Below are positions 1-9,486 of a DNA stretch of 64,000 nucleotides, one piece after another (the first letter of the stretch is position 1; each line of letters opens with the position of its first letter). The DNA comes from Acidobacteria bacterium OLB17 (GTDB lineage: Bacteria > Acidobacteriota > Blastocatellia > Pyrinomonadales > Pyrinomonadaceae): contig LLEU01000030.1 of assembly GCA_001567505.1 (NCBI GenBank), positions 62,001 through 126,000 of the forward strand, given 5' to 3'. The position numbers and the translations under genes were made by a program. Under the pieces are notes generated by a model. It saw only the letters and a list, made by a program, of their open reading frames with translations, did no database searches and was not told the DNA's origin.

Positions 1-318
1 GTCGCGATTTGCGTCCCAGATCGATTTCCAGGCAATGCCGTAGTGTTTGCCGATCTTCGAGAGGCTGTCGCCGGATTCGACCGTGTAGGTCGTGCCCGAA
101 CCGCCTGCCTGCCCGACGCTGATGTTCAAGATCAGGTCGTTCGAGCGGAATTCGGGGTCGAGCCTTTCGTACTCATCCCAGAGCTGCGTTTTTGCCTCTT
201 CGCTCGGAGCAACGCCCGTTACGACGAGGGTTCCGTTGTCGCCTTCGCTAAGCTCGTAGGTCGTGCCGTTCTGGTTGGCAAGCTCAAGCAGCGTTTGATA
301 TTTTTCCTGTGCTGACAT
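1..318 (-). CDS. BON-LysM domain protein (Kbp/YgaU-like), 3' end cut by window edge
   Basis: The minus strand reads an open frame from an ATG at 316-318 to the window edge (106 codons visible). A strong GGAGGA ribosome site lies 8 bases upstream of the ATG. Residues about 10-75 (NGTTYELSEG...LILNISV) look like a BON domain, and residues about 80-106 (YTVESGDSLSKIGKHYGI) are a LysM repeat that continues past the edge. BON followed by LysM is the layout of E. coli Kbp/YgaU, a small potassium-binding protein; LysM alone would suggest peptidoglycan binding. No signal peptide is visible, which fits a cytoplasmic Kbp-like role. The next gene upstream (337-819), on the same strand and 18 bases away, is also a BON protein, so the two probably form an operon. 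Confidence 0.85.
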   Translation of the reverse strand, partial: MSAQEKYQTLLELANQNGTTYELSEGDNGTLVVTGVAPSEEAKTQLWDEYERLDPEFRSNDLILNISVGQAGGSGTTYTVESGDSLSKIGKHYGIAWKSIWDANRD

Positions 319-336
319 AATTCTTATCCTCCTGCT

Positions 337-819
337 TTATTTGCCTTTCTTTAGCTGATTGTCGATGCCGGTAATGCCTGCCTGCTGAATCGTCTGGACG
401 CAGGTTACGTATTTTGCAGCGGGAACCTCGCCCGTGACGGTAACTTTACCGTTCGAGACAGCGACGGCTGCTCCCGAGCATCCAGCGGCCTTGAGTGCGT
501 CATTCAGCTTTGCGGTAAGTGCCGGATCCGGAGCGGACGGTGTCGCGACCGGAAGGGGCTTGGTCGTAAGGTTGTTCGTTACGCTCTTGATGCCTTCGAC
601 CGATTTGACCGACGCTTCGGCCTTATTCTTGACCGTGATATCGCCGACCTCGCCCGTGAGCGTCGCAACGCCGTCTTTGACCGCTACGGTCACGCCCGTG
701 ACCTTATCGGCAGCGAGCTTATCATTCGCCGCCTTTGCAAGGTCGGCGTCCGATTTGCCGCACGCGCTCAGAAAAAGGGCGAGCGCAAGTGTGAAAACTG
801 TAAGTACTTTTATCTTCAT
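337..819 (-). CDS. BON-domain lipoprotein (two BON domains)
   Basis: A 160-residue protein with a lipoprotein signal peptide: MKIK charged start, hydrophobic core and lipobox LSAC with Cys20. The mature part has two BON-type repeats, about residues 25-88 (DKVTGVTVAVKDGVATLTGEVGD) and 100-157 (CSGAAVAVSNGKVTVTGEV), joined by a Pro/Thr linker. BON domains are thought to bind membranes or polymers at the envelope, and OsmY is the best-known case. A GGAGGA site precedes the ATG. It is followed on the same strand by the BON-LysM gene, so an envelope-stress or osmotic role for the pair is an inference. Confidence 0.85.
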   Translation of the reverse strand: MKIKVLTVFTLALALFLSACGKSDADLAKAANDKLAADKVTGVTVAVKDGVATLTGEVGDITVKNKAEASVKSVEGIKSVTNNLTTKPLPVATPSAPDPALTAKLNDALKAAGCSGAAVAVSNGKVTVTGEVPAAKYVTCVQTIQQAGITGIDNQLKKGK

Positions 820-920
820 TTTTCCTCCAATGGATCTTTTTGATACGACGCGCAGAACATACGGCCGGATCTAATACGGCATACCCTTCCGCGCAAAACA
901 AAACAGAATTCTTATTGTCC

Positions 921-936
921 GCGGCATAAATGCCGC
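921..936. terminator. perfect inverted repeat between aroK and the BON operon
   Basis: GCGGCATAAATGCCGC is a perfect 7-bp stem with a two-base centre. It lies downstream of aroK and upstream of the BON lipoprotein gene, both on the minus strand. It may be a weak aroK terminator or a palindromic operator; no T-tract follows, so termination is uncertain. Confidence 0.3.
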
Positions 937-1012
937 CGGACGCTTTTGATGATCCTGTATCAAGAATTGTGGGCAAAAAGTCTGAAATTAGCAAGCGAAA
1001 ATTTTCGGCCCC

Positions 1013-1543
1013 TTAATTTTGGCCGTCGTGATCGAAGAACTCTTCGCGGATCTGTCGGGCGATCTCGAAAGACGTCAGCTCAGGCCGCACGACGAAATGC
1101 CATTCCGCAAGACAGTATGTTTTTTGCCGTTCATTGAACAGCCGCTCTGCTGAATCTCGGTCACGGGCGAGCGGGCGTGTCTTTCGCGAGAACGCGATGT
1201 TCAGCCAGCAATGCTCGAAGCTCGCCTCGAGCCAAAGTGCGGTGTAGCCGTACTCTCGAAGCAGCTCTCGATTCCGCTCGATCGTCCAAGTGCCGCCACC
1301 GAGTGATAGTATCGGTGCGGGCTCATTTGCAAGGAGTTTAGCGAGCGCGGCCGTCTCGATCCTTCGATAGGCAGGTTCGCCGTCGCTATCCAGGATCCGG
1401 GCGATCGGACGGCCCTCGGAGGCCTCTATGTAGCTATCGAGATCGACACGCCGAGAGCCGGAGAGATTGGCTAAATGCCGAGCTACGCTCGACTTTCCAA
1501 CACCCATAAATCCCGTCAAGGCTATGCGCTTAGATCCGCTCAT
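1013..1543 (-). CDS. aroK: shikimate kinase
   Basis: A 176-residue P-loop kinase that phosphorylates shikimate at O3 with ATP, the fifth step of the shikimate pathway, in the cytoplasm. The Walker A motif GFMGVGKSS is at residues 11-19. The shikimate-binding DLDSYIEA segment follows near residue 35, and the GGGTW motif of the family is near residue 81. RPLARD near residue 120 supplies the lid Arg. Length is normal. It starts 17 bases after the aroA stop on the same strand, so aroA-aroK form a two-gene unit. Confidence 0.93.
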   Translation of the reverse strand: MSGSKRIALTGFMGVGKSSVARHLANLSGSRRVDLDSYIEASEGRPIARILDSDGEPAYRRIETAALAKLLANEPAPILSLGGGTWTIERNRELLREYGYTALWLEASFEHCWLNIAFSRKTRPLARDRDSAERLFNERQKTYCLAEWHFVVRPELTSFEIARQIREEFFDHDGQN

Positions 1544-1560
1544 CGTTGTCTGCTGACGCT

Positions 1561-2858
1561 CTAGGTTACGACACTATCGAGCGCATCGAAAAAGCCGGGA
1601 AACGAAATTTCACAAGCTTCGTGTCCTCGGATCGTCGTTTCGCCTTCCGCAAAAAGGCCCGCGACGGCGAACGCCATCGCGATCCTGTGATCGCCGAAGC
1701 TCTCGATCACGGCTCCTTGAGGCTGCCCGGGATGCACGCGGAACCCGTCATCGAACTCGTCCACGTCGATCTTCATTCTCCACAGGCCTTCGACGACCGC
1801 GGCGATCCGATCGGTCTCTTTTACGCGGAGCTCCCCGGCATCTCGGATCTCCAGCCCGTTCGGCAGCTGCGTCCCGAGGACCGCGAGGATCGGGATCTCG
1901 TCGATGACGTTCGGGATGATCGGGCCGTTGATGAGCGAGAGTCCGTGGCCGCCGATCCCGCCTTCGCATATGAGATCGCCCACGGGCTCACCTGAATCTT
2001 CACGCTGAGCATCGATGCGAACCGGCGCTCCGCAGCGTTCGAGTACATCCAGGATCCCGATCCTTGTCGGATTCAGCCCGACGTTCGGCAATTCGAGGTA
2101 CGAACGCTTTAAACAAGCGGCAGCGACGAGCAAAAACGCGGCCGAAGAGATATCCGCCGGGACCGAGATATCGCGGGCCGTCAAGCTTGAGGCTCCATCA
2201 ACGGTTATGCGGCGGCTGTCCTTCGCGGGCTCGATCGTGATGTCGGCGCCGAGCCAACGGAACATTCGCTCCGTGTGATCGCGGGTTTCTACCGGCTCGA
2301 TCACCGTGGTTCGCCCTTCGGCGTAAAGGCCGGCGAGCAATAGACACGATTTTACTTGGGCCGAGGCGACCTCAAGCCGGAGTTCTTTGCCCGCAAGCTG
2401 TGAGCCGGTGATCTTGACCGGGAGTTTGCCGTCCGTGGTCGATATTGAGGCTCCGAGGGCCTTTAGGGGCTCCGTGACACGCCGCATCGGTCGTTTCGAC
2501 AGGGAATCGTCGCCGATTAGGGTCGTTTCGAAATTCTGGCCCGCAAGAAGCCCCGTGATGAGCCGTGCGGTCGTGCCGCTGTTCCCGCAATCAAGCGGCG
2601 TAAGCGGCGCGCGAAGGCCGTGTTTCCCGACGCCTTCGATCTCGACCGTCGTTCCTTCGCGTTCGATCGGGACGCGAGCTGCCGCATACATTCGATCGTC
2701 GAAAGGCAGTCCTCGGCAGTGAGGAAGTTCTCGATGCGCGTGCGGCCCTCGGCGATGGACGCGAACATCGCGGCGCGATGCGATATTGACTTATCGCCCG
2801 GTAGGATCAGCCTTCCGCGCAGGGCGTTCGCTGGGTGGATCTTAGTTTCAGTTGCCAT
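1561..2858 (-). CDS. aroA: 3-phosphoshikimate 1-carboxyvinyltransferase (EPSP synthase), apparent frameshift
   Basis: The enzyme joins shikimate-3-phosphate and phosphoenolpyruvate, the sixth shikimate step and the target of glyphosate. The N-terminal part reads from the ATG at 2856-2858 (MATETKIHPANALRG, then LPGDKSISHR) to ECMRQL. The rest (PIEREGTTVEIEGVGKHGL, LDCGNSGTTAR, VKETDRIA, FGDHRIAM) is in the next frame. Restoring one G to a GC at about 2675 (minus-strand CTCGCGTC to CTCGGCGTC) joins the frames and gives about 432 residues, the usual length. All active-site motifs are present, so I treat the gene as functional with a sequence error. The longer in-frame start MCQDESVRE is less likely because family members begin close to MATETK. 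Confidence 0.9.
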
Positions 2859-2927
2859 TTCTCTTACGCTTTCGTCTTGACACAAACCTTAGCAAATAGC
2901 TAACTTACTCTAAAGCCTGACGTTTCT

Positions 2928-3335
2928 GTGAACACGCACGAACTAAAATTGCCAAGCCGTATCGAGTCCGTTGACCTTGCGGCGGAAGCCGCCGATGAAT
3001 TCGCAAAACGGTGCGGCTGCGGCGAAGAATGCGTGTATGCGCTCGATCTAGCGATCCGCGAATCGGTCGCAAATGCCGTCAAACACGGGAATAAATTTGA
3101 CGAAACGAAGGATGTCGAGATAAGTTTCGCCGAGTCCGGTGACGTGATCGAGATAAGGGTACGCGACTTCGGGACCGGATTCTCCGTAGAGGATGTGCCG
3201 GACCCGACCGACCCGGCAAACCTTCTGAAATCCAACGGACGCGGCATCCTTTTTATGAATTCGTTCATGGATGAGGTCAAATGGGAGAACCCACCGGGCG
3301 GCGGACTGCAGGTAAAAATGCGGAAAAAGCTCTGA
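2928..3335 (+). CDS. RsbW-type anti-sigma factor / serine kinase
   Basis: A 135-residue HATPase_c_2 protein starting with GTG. The GHKL fold is shown by the N-box ([12 protein letters not shown], residues about 45-56) and the G1 box ([10 protein letters not shown], about 80-89), followed by [14 protein letters not shown]. This family covers RsbW and SpoIIAB: kinases that hold an alternative sigma factor and are released when they phosphorylate a STAS antagonist. Exactly such an antagonist follows at 3407-3754, which supports the assignment. The sigma factor that it controls is not beside it. Confidence 0.85.
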   Translation: MNTHELKLPSRIESVDLAAEAADEFAKRCGCGEECVYALDLAIRESVANAVKHGNKFDETKDVEISFAESGDVIEIRVRDFGTGFSVEDVPDPTDPANLLKSNGRGILFMNSFMDEVKWENPPGGGLQVKMRKKL

Positions 3336-3406
3336 TCCTGCTTGGCAGAAACTCGAAAGTTGTTCTAAAATCTGCATTTCGCACAAAAATTCTTGAGGAG
3401 ATAATA

Positions 3407-3754
3407 ATGTCGGATATCACAATCACTGAACGGCAGGCCGGAGATGTAACGATCCTCGATCTTGACGGCAAGGTCACGATCGGCGAGGGTAGCGTAGCCC
3501 TTCGCACCGCGATTCGTCGCGTCCTCGGCGAAGGCAAAAATAGGATCTTGTTGAACCTTGGAGGCGTTGGTTATATTGATTCCAGCGGTATCGGCGAACT
3601 CGTTTCGAGCTTTACGGCCGTCAACAAAGAAGGCGGAACGCTCAAGCTTTTGAACCTGACGCAGAAGATCCAGGATCTCCTTGCGATCACTAAACTGCTT
3701 ACCGTTTTTGACGTGTACGAAGACGAGGCGGCGGCACTTGCAAGCTACAATTAG
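3407..3754 (+). CDS. STAS-domain anti-sigma factor antagonist (SpoIIAA/RsbV-like)
   Basis: A 115-residue single STAS domain. The start at 3407 is chosen over an upstream in-frame start at 3281 because a GAGGAG site lies just before it and because family members start at the first beta strand ([14 protein letters not shown]). The conserved phospho-acceptor motif DSSGIGEL lies at residues 58-65; Ser59 or Ser60 would be the target of the RsbW-like kinase encoded just upstream. In the partner-switch model the unphosphorylated form binds the kinase and frees its sigma factor. The stop is 160 bases before the next gene. Confidence 0.88.
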   Translation: MSDITITERQAGDVTILDLDGKVTIGEGSVALRTAIRRVLGEGKNRILLNLGGVGYIDSSGIGELVSSFTAVNKEGGTLKLLNLTQKIQDLLAITKLLTVFDVYEDEAAALASYN

Positions 3755-3914
3755 GAGCCTTGCCCGCGAAATGCGGACGAAGCTTGACGTTTAAGTTGGA
3801 AGAGAGAGTTCGTTTGCGCCCGTGTTCGGCGCACTACGGACTCTTACTTTTTTTCGTCGCCTGTCCGCTGCAATGGCGTGCATCTTTTGGCGGCGGCAGC
3901 TCATCTCTTTCTCA

Positions 3915-5699
3915 ATGCGTTTCTTCTTATCGATCTGCACGATATTCCTAGTCGCTGCCGCTGCGTTCTCGCAGGCAGCGACGGGGTTTGACCTCAACAA
4001 TTACGGCGTTTCGGTCGAGCCCGATAAGCGCGTAATGGTCGTGCTTGCGACGCTGAACGCCGCTCAGGCGGCAGACGCGTCCGGTGCACAGCAGCGAGCG
4101 ATCGACGTTCAGCTCTCGCCCGCCGGAGTGAAGTTCCGTGAGCGTCTGGAAGCCGACTTGGCGCAAATGCCCGCCGACCTTCGCGGCCGCATCTCTCAGT
4201 TCGTTGCGACCTACAAGAAGAATCACCCGAAAGAGACGCCGCAGGAGATGCTGACCGCGTTCATCTCGATGGCTTATGCGCTTACGCCTGTGCCTGAACT
4301 TGGCGATCCGATCGTAACGTCCGACCTGCCGGGCGCGCTGCTGGATGTCCTTGATTTTGCACCACTTGTCCGCGATTTTTATCGGCGTTCGGGCATAGCG
4401 GGAAATCTCGACGGCTACGTGAAGCTCTACAAGGCCGAGGCCGCGAAGGCTCTCCAGCCTTCGACGCGCGACCTCGTCACCGACACGCTCGATTATCTCC
4501 ACACGAAGCCGAGGCTCATCGTCATCGAAAAGATCAAGACCGAGACGACGACCGCCAAGGGCAACAAGACCGGCCTGCAAAAGATCAGCACTCGCGAGCA
4601 TGAGCGTCGCTTTGTCGTCGTCCCCGAGATGCTCGCACCGCAGCAGGCGATCAATTTCATAAACGTTCGCGACAATTACTACGTCGTCGTGAGCCCGGAC
4701 AAGGAGCTTACGGATACGGACGCGAATCGGGCGTTCCTGCAGTTCGTTTTCGACCCGATGCTCTTTGATCATTCAAAAGAGATCAACGACATCAAGGACG
4801 GTGTTAAGTCCCTGCTTGACGAACAGCGAAAGGCCGCTCCGGACCTTTCACCCGACGTTTTTCTGGCGGTTTCGAGATCGATCGTCGCTGCCGCTGAAGC
4901 CCGCGAACGCGAGTTTCGAAACGTGAATTATGCCGTTAACGAGGCGCGGAAGAACCTCGAGGCGGCCGCAACGCCAGCAGAAAAGGAAAAGATCACCGGC
5001 GACCTCGAAAAATATCGCGGCGAACAGGCAGACGAGACCGCCCGTATGCTTTCCGAGGCCTACGAACGCGGCGGCGTTTTGGCGTTCTATTTTAACGAGC
5101 AGTTGAAGGGAACCGAGGACACGGGCTTTGATATTTCCGGATCGATCAAGGAAATGCTTCTCGGTTTCGACGCCGCTAAGGAAAAAGGACGCCTTGCGGA
5201 GAATGCGGCCGCGAGAAAACGCGCCGAGGCGGTTCGTTCAACACGGCGGGTTAGCGTGCAGGCGGTGGCGGCCGAAAATCCGATGATCGCCCGCCTTCTC
5301 GATGTGCAAAAGGTGATCGCCGCGAAGGATTATCCGAAGGCCGAGGCCGACCTGAAGGCAATGCTGGGCAATGAGCAGTTCGATGCGCGCGTTTACTATA
5401 ACCTCGGCCGCGTCGCCGGCCTTGAAGCGGCGGCCACCGACGATCCCGGACAACGTGACGCAAAACTCAAGGAGGCCAAGGAACACTACGTCCGCGTGCT
5501 TTCGCCGCGAAAAGGCGAGGAAGATAAAGCACTCTTCTCGCTGACGTACGTTGCGTTGGGGCGCATATACGAGTTCTTTGCAGAGAACGCGGCCGCCGCA
5601 AAGCTTTATGATGCTGCGATCAAGATCGGTGATGTCACGGGCGGCGATTACAAGGAAGCGGTCGCGGGCAAGGCACGCGTGCTGAAGGCCGGGCAGTAA
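3915..5699 (+). CDS. secreted protein with TPR-like C-terminus, function unknown
   Basis: A 594-residue protein from the ATG at 3915, chosen because it begins a clean signal peptide (MRFFLSICTIFLVAAAAFSQA). The central part is charged and largely helical, with a coiled-coil-prone stretch at residues about 330-400. It includes a YALTPVPELGDPIVTSDLPGALLDVLDF segment that resembles the short membrane-spanning DUF1232 motif (YxLxPxDxIPD). The last 100 residues (YYNLGRVAGLEAA, KEHYVRVLS, ALGRIYEFFAENAAAAKLYDAAI) look like TPR helices. The stop overlaps the era ATG by one base (TAATG), so it is probably translationally coupled to era. I do not recognise a named family for the whole protein. Confidence 0.7.
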   Translation: MRFFLSICTIFLVAAAAFSQAATGFDLNNYGVSVEPDKRVMVVLATLNAAQAADASGAQQRAIDVQLSPAGVKFRERLEADLAQMPADLRGRISQFVATYKKNHPKETPQEMLTAFISMAYALTPVPELGDPIVTSDLPGALLDVLDFAPLVRDFYRRSGIAGNLDGYVKLYKAEAAKALQPSTRDLVTDTLDYLHTKPRLIVIEKIKTETTTAKGNKTGLQKISTREHERRFVVVPEMLAPQQAINFINVRDNYYVVVSPDKELTDTDANRAFLQFVFDPMLFDHSKEINDIKDGVKSLLDEQRKAAPDLSPDVFLAVSRSIVAAAEAREREFRNVNYAVNEARKNLEAAATPAEKEKITGDLEKYRGEQADETARMLSEAYERGGVLAFYFNEQLKGTEDTGFDISGSIKEMLLGFDAAKEKGRLAENAAARKRAEAVRSTRRVSVQAVAAENPMIARLLDVQKVIAAKDYPKAEADLKAMLGNEQFDARVYYNLGRVAGLEAAATDDPGQRDAKLKEAKEHYVRVLSPRKGEEDKALFSLTYVALGRIYEFFAENAAAAKLYDAAIKIGDVTGGDYKEAVAGKARVLKAGQ

Positions 5700-6580
5700 T
5701 GAGCGATCAATTCCGCAGCGGCTATGCCGCGCTCATCGGCCGCCCGAACGCCGGCAAATCAACGCTCCTGAACCGCCTGGTAGGCGAAAAGATCGCGGCC
5801 GTTTCGAATAAACCCCAGACAACCCGCCATCGTATCAAGGGCGTCGTTACGCTTCCCGAGCAGATCGTCTTCATAGACACGCCCGGCGTCCACAAGCCCG
5901 GCCATCTTTTGAATCGTCGTATGATGGCGGCGGTTCACGACGCGATCTTATCGGTCGATGTCGTGATCCTGCTGCGTGATGCGAGCGTTTCGACCGGCAA
6001 CGGCGATCGCTTCGTACTCGAACTCGTCAAACAAAGCGAAAAGCCGGCCGTCCTTATCCTGAACAAGATCGACAAGATCCGCGAGAAAGGCGAACTCCTG
6101 CCGCTCATCGATATGTACCGAAAGGAGTGCGATTTTGCGGAGATAATTCCGATCTCGGCCCTCAAGGGCGATGCGGTCGACGCAATGCTGAAGTCGGTCG
6201 TAAAACATCTGCCCGAGGGCGACCCGATCTTCTCTCCGGACGAACTTACGGACGAGTCCGTTCGCACGATCGCGGCTGAGATGGTGCGAGAGAAGATCCT
6301 GCGTTCGACCGGCGAAGAGATCCCGTATGTTACGGCCGTTGTGACCGAACTCTTTGATGAGGAAACGGATCCCGAACTTACCACCATCTACTGCGCGATC
6401 TACGTCGAAAGGCCTTCGCAAAAGAAGATCATCATCGGAAAACAGGGCTCCCGTATTCGCGATATCGGCACCGCCGCACGCGCCGATATCGAAGAACTGC
6501 TCGGTAAAAAGGTCTTCCTGAAGCTTTTTGTAAAGGTCGTCGAAGATTGGCGGAACCGCGGCCGAGAGCTCGAGAGATAG
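5699..6580 (+). CDS. era: GTPase Era
   Basis: A 293-residue GTPase of 16S rRNA maturation and 30S assembly. G1 GRPNAGKST is at residues 14-22, the switch region carries TTRHRIKGV, G3 is DTPG and G4 is NKID. The C-terminal KH domain carries GKQGSRIRDIGTAAR, followed by the FLKLFVKVVEDWR end typical of Era. Length is normal. The ATG overlaps the previous stop, and prmA follows after 18 bases, placing two ribosome-related genes in one transcription unit. Confidence 0.96.
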   Translation: MSDQFRSGYAALIGRPNAGKSTLLNRLVGEKIAAVSNKPQTTRHRIKGVVTLPEQIVFIDTPGVHKPGHLLNRRMMAAVHDAILSVDVVILLRDASVSTGNGDRFVLELVKQSEKPAVLILNKIDKIREKGELLPLIDMYRKECDFAEIIPISALKGDAVDAMLKSVVKHLPEGDPIFSPDELTDESVRTIAAEMVREKILRSTGEEIPYVTAVVTELFDEETDPELTTIYCAIYVERPSQKKIIIGKQGSRIRDIGTAARADIEELLGKKVFLKLFVKVVEDWRNRGRELER

Positions 6581-6598
6581 GCGTCCGAGAGTAAAAAA

Positions 6599-7462
6599 AT
6601 GTCGCAAGATTCCTGGTTCGCTGTCGATATCACCGTCCCATTCGAGGCCGTTGCGGCTGCCGAAGCCGTATTCGACCTGCTCGAGGCGGACGGCGTCGAA
6701 ACCGACCTTCTACGCAAGAAAACAGGCGATCTCGTGAAGGTCACGGGCATTTTCCCCGCACGTCCCGACGCAGATAGCGTTAACGAGGCGACGGCCGAGA
6801 TCTTTGCGATCTACGAGCAGCCCGCACCGGCCGAGATCGTGTTCCGCGAGGTCTTTCCCGAAGATTGGCTTGCCGAATGGAAACGTCATTGGAAGCCGAC
6901 CGAGATCGGACGTTTTGTCGTTGCTCCACCTTGGGTGTCGGTCGAGGACGCCGACAAGGCCGTCATCCGCATCGAGCCGAAAATGGCATTCGGCACCGGC
7001 ACGCACGAGACAACACGCCTCTGCCTGAAGGTTATCGACGAAGACGGTGTGCGCGGCGCCGGGTTTCTCGACGTCGGCACGGGGACGGGCATCCTTTCGA
7101 TCGCTGTCGCGAAGATCGCGGACGAAACCTGCCAAATATTCGGTTTTGATACTGATGTAGATTCGATCACGGCGGCCCGCGAGAATGCCGAGCAGAACGG
7201 CGTTGCCGGCCGCGTCGAATTCGCAGTTGGCGAGCTAAAGAAAGACGCGTCAAAATACGGCACCGTCTGTGCGAACGTAACGCTCGACGTGATCCTGCCG
7301 CTCCTCGACACGCTGATCGAGAGGACAGGTGAAAGACTGATACTTTCGGGGATCCTGAAGACGCAGGAGAGCGAGATCTCGGCGGCTCTCGCCGAACGCG
7401 GCCACTCTTCGCCGCGAGTCCTCACGGACGGCGAATGGATCGCCGTCGTCATCGATCTTTAG
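6599..7462 (+). CDS. prmA: ribosomal protein L11 methyltransferase
   Basis: A 287-residue SAM-dependent methyltransferase that trimethylates ribosomal protein L11. The N-terminal substrate-recognition half (WFAVDITVPFEAVAAAEAVFDLLE, EDWLAEWKRHWKP) is followed by KMAFGTGTHETTRLCL. The SAM-binding motif LDVGTGTGILSIAV and the motif ANVTLDVILPLLD, in the place of the usual ANILA, come next. Length is normal. It closes the era unit and overlaps by four bases the stop of the convergent YCF48 gene, so there is no room for a dedicated terminator. Confidence 0.93.
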   Translation: MSQDSWFAVDITVPFEAVAAAEAVFDLLEADGVETDLLRKKTGDLVKVTGIFPARPDADSVNEATAEIFAIYEQPAPAEIVFREVFPEDWLAEWKRHWKPTEIGRFVVAPPWVSVEDADKAVIRIEPKMAFGTGTHETTRLCLKVIDEDGVRGAGFLDVGTGTGILSIAVAKIADETCQIFGFDTDVDSITAARENAEQNGVAGRVEFAVGELKKDASKYGTVCANVTLDVILPLLDTLIERTGERLILSGILKTQESEISAALAERGHSSPRVLTDGEWIAVVIDL

Positions 7463-9486
7463 TTAATCTTTTTTGGCGGAAGTGCCGCCGGGATGTCGCC
7501 GTCGTCCGTGAGCGTGATGACGGGCTTTCGCGGTTTTGCGTCCAGGCGCGGCCGCTCCCTAAGCGTCGGCGGAAGTTTTGCGGGCGAGTAACCGCCCGCA
7601 GCGAGCGGTTCGTTCCGTTTTAGGATCATACCGCCGCGGCCCGCCGCCCAGACGTTCGTGCCGCCTCGATAGACGATCGCCTGCAGGAGTTTTCCCGTGA
7701 AGCTCGGTGCCGCAAACCAGTTCGCACCGCCGTTCTCCGTCATTACGACCGTCCCCAGTTTTCCGACGGCGACGGCGTTCTTCTCATTGAAATAGGTCAC
7801 GGCAAAGAGCGTGTTCGGCGTCGGCGATTCCTGGTCTTTCCATGTCTGGCCGCCGTCGTCGGTGCGAAGAATGATCCCGTTCTCGCCGACGGCAAAACCG
7901 GTCTTGTCGCCGTAAAAACTCACGGAAAAAAGATTCTCGCGGACATTCGTCTTAACGGCCTTCCAAGAAAGGCCGCCGTCCTCGGTCGTTATTATCACGC
8001 CTCGGTCGCCGACCGCGATGCCGCGTTTTTCATCGAAGAATTTTACATCCTCGAGCCAGAGCCGCGTGCCCGATTCCTGCTGCTCCCAAGTAGCTCCGCC
8101 CGAATCCGTCCGCAGGATCATACCGTTTTCGCCGACGGCAAATCCGGTCCTTTCCGTCACGAAATAGACGCTCGTAAGGTCTTGCGTTACGTGCGTGTCG
8201 CCCTTGCCCCAGCTTGCGCCGCCGTTGATCGTGCGAAGGATCGTGCCGTCGCTGCCGGCGACCCAGCCGCGCTGTCCGTCAAAGAACATAACGGAATTCA
8301 GATCGGCCTCGGTCTCGGAATAGACGGGAAGCCAGGCGCGTCCGCCGTCATTAGTAAGCCAGATGCGGCCGTTCGCCCCAACGGCGATGCCGATGTCGTC
8401 GGTCTGGAACGCGATGTCGTTCACATCATCGCGGCCGCCGCTGCTCAGCCGCTGCCAACTGTATCCGCGGTCGTCCGTCCGAAGTATCAGGCCGTTCTCG
8501 CCGACCGCCCAACCCGTGAACTCATCGCCAAAAAAGATGTCAACGACCTTTGGGTCGGTTCGCACTGCGAAGGGTATCCAAGTGACGCCGGCGTCGCCCG
8601 TAAGCCAGAATGTGCCGTTCGCGTCCGTGATAACGCCCTTCGCTTCGCCCGGTGCAAAGGCCGCCGCAAGCATATCGGACTTCGAGAACAGTCGGATCGA
8701 ATTCCAAGACTTGCCAAAGTCCGTTGAGCGTTCGACGCATCCGCCAAAGCCGGCCGCAAGGAACGTCCCGTTCTTTTGGAGCGCAATGCTCGAAACGAGT
8801 GCTCCGTCGCAGAGCGTGTTCTTCGTCCACGTCGCGCCGCCGTCAGCGGTTACGAGGACGACACCGGCCGTGCCGGAGACTGCGGCGATCCCGCCGTCGA
8901 GTGCGGCAACTTTCAATAGCTGCGTTGTTACACCCGAAACGAGCGGTGTCCACGTCTCGCCGCCGTCGGCCGTGCGCAGCAGAGCGCCGTTCGAGCCGCA
9001 AATATAGCCCGTCCGCGGATCGGGCGAGAATGCGATGCCGTAAAAATGTTCGTGAACGGCGGCGGCGACCGTCTGCCATTTCTTCCCGCCGTCGGTAGAG
9101 CGCAGGATCGTTCCGCGGGCACCGACCGCGATGGCCGTTTCTCTATCAAGAAGATAAACGGCCGAGAGTGCGGCCTTTGCCGGCGATTCCGACTTCTCCC
9201 AACGAAAACCGCCGTCGGACGTCCGCAGGATCGTGCCGTCGGCTCCGACCGCCAGGCCGCGCAGCTTGTCCTTTGCGAAATGGATGCCGTAAAGCGGATC
9301 GCCCTGCGGAAGCGGATTTTGCCACTGCCACCCGCCCGACGTCATCTGCCCGAGCGTACCTGCCGCAAAAGCAGAGAGAGCGAGGCAGCCGATGAAGAAT
9401 GCGGCCCGCAAGTTCTTACTTGATCTGGAGAGTACGGAAAACCTCAGAAATTCAAAAGATCCTGTTTCAAAACTCTGCGATGCCAA
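7459..9486 (-). CDS. YCF48/BNR-type beta-propeller protein, exported
   Basis: A 675-residue protein made of about thirteen repeats of the pattern AVGxxGTILRTxDGGxxW, each about 42 residues. These are the YCF48/BNR blades known from the photosystem II factor HCF136/Ycf48 and from many secreted bacterial propellers. A hydrophobic segment (AAFFIGCLALSAFAAGTLG, residues about 29-47) suggests export, with an unusually long N-region, so the true start may be a downstream alternative codon. The ligand is unknown; a photosynthesis role is not implied. The C-terminus is basic and proline-rich. Its ATG overlaps the end of the RNase H gene by 20 bases. Confidence 0.8.
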   Translation of the reverse strand: MASQSFETGSFEFLRFSVLSRSSKNLRAAFFIGCLALSAFAAGTLGQMTSGGWQWQNPLPQGDPLYGIHFAKDKLRGLAVGADGTILRTSDGGFRWEKSESPAKAALSAVYLLDRETAIAVGARGTILRSTDGGKKWQTVAAAVHEHFYGIAFSPDPRTGYICGSNGALLRTADGGETWTPLVSGVTTQLLKVAALDGGIAAVSGTAGVVLVTADGGATWTKNTLCDGALVSSIALQKNGTFLAAGFGGCVERSTDFGKSWNSIRLFSKSDMLAAAFAPGEAKGVITDANGTFWLTGDAGVTWIPFAVRTDPKVVDIFFGDEFTGWAVGENGLILRTDDRGYSWQRLSSGGRDDVNDIAFQTDDIGIAVGANGRIWLTNDGGRAWLPVYSETEADLNSVMFFDGQRGWVAGSDGTILRTINGGASWGKGDTHVTQDLTSVYFVTERTGFAVGENGMILRTDSGGATWEQQESGTRLWLEDVKFFDEKRGIAVGDRGVIITTEDGGLSWKAVKTNVRENLFSVSFYGDKTGFAVGENGIILRTDDGGQTWKDQESPTPNTLFAVTYFNEKNAVAVGKLGTVVMTENGGANWFAAPSFTGKLLQAIVYRGGTNVWAAGRGGMILKRNEPLAAGGYSPAKLPPTLRERPRLDAKPRKPVITLTDDGDIPAALPPKKIN

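Noticed and set aside
3948..4772. 274-residue open frame antisense to the TPR-like gene
   Set aside because: Composition is that of a shadow frame and it lies wholly inside a gene with a signal peptide and good context.
7459..9486. YCF48 repeats as a sign of photosynthesis
   Set aside because: YCF48/BNR propellers are common in secreted proteins of non-phototrophs, and no photosystem gene is present in the window.
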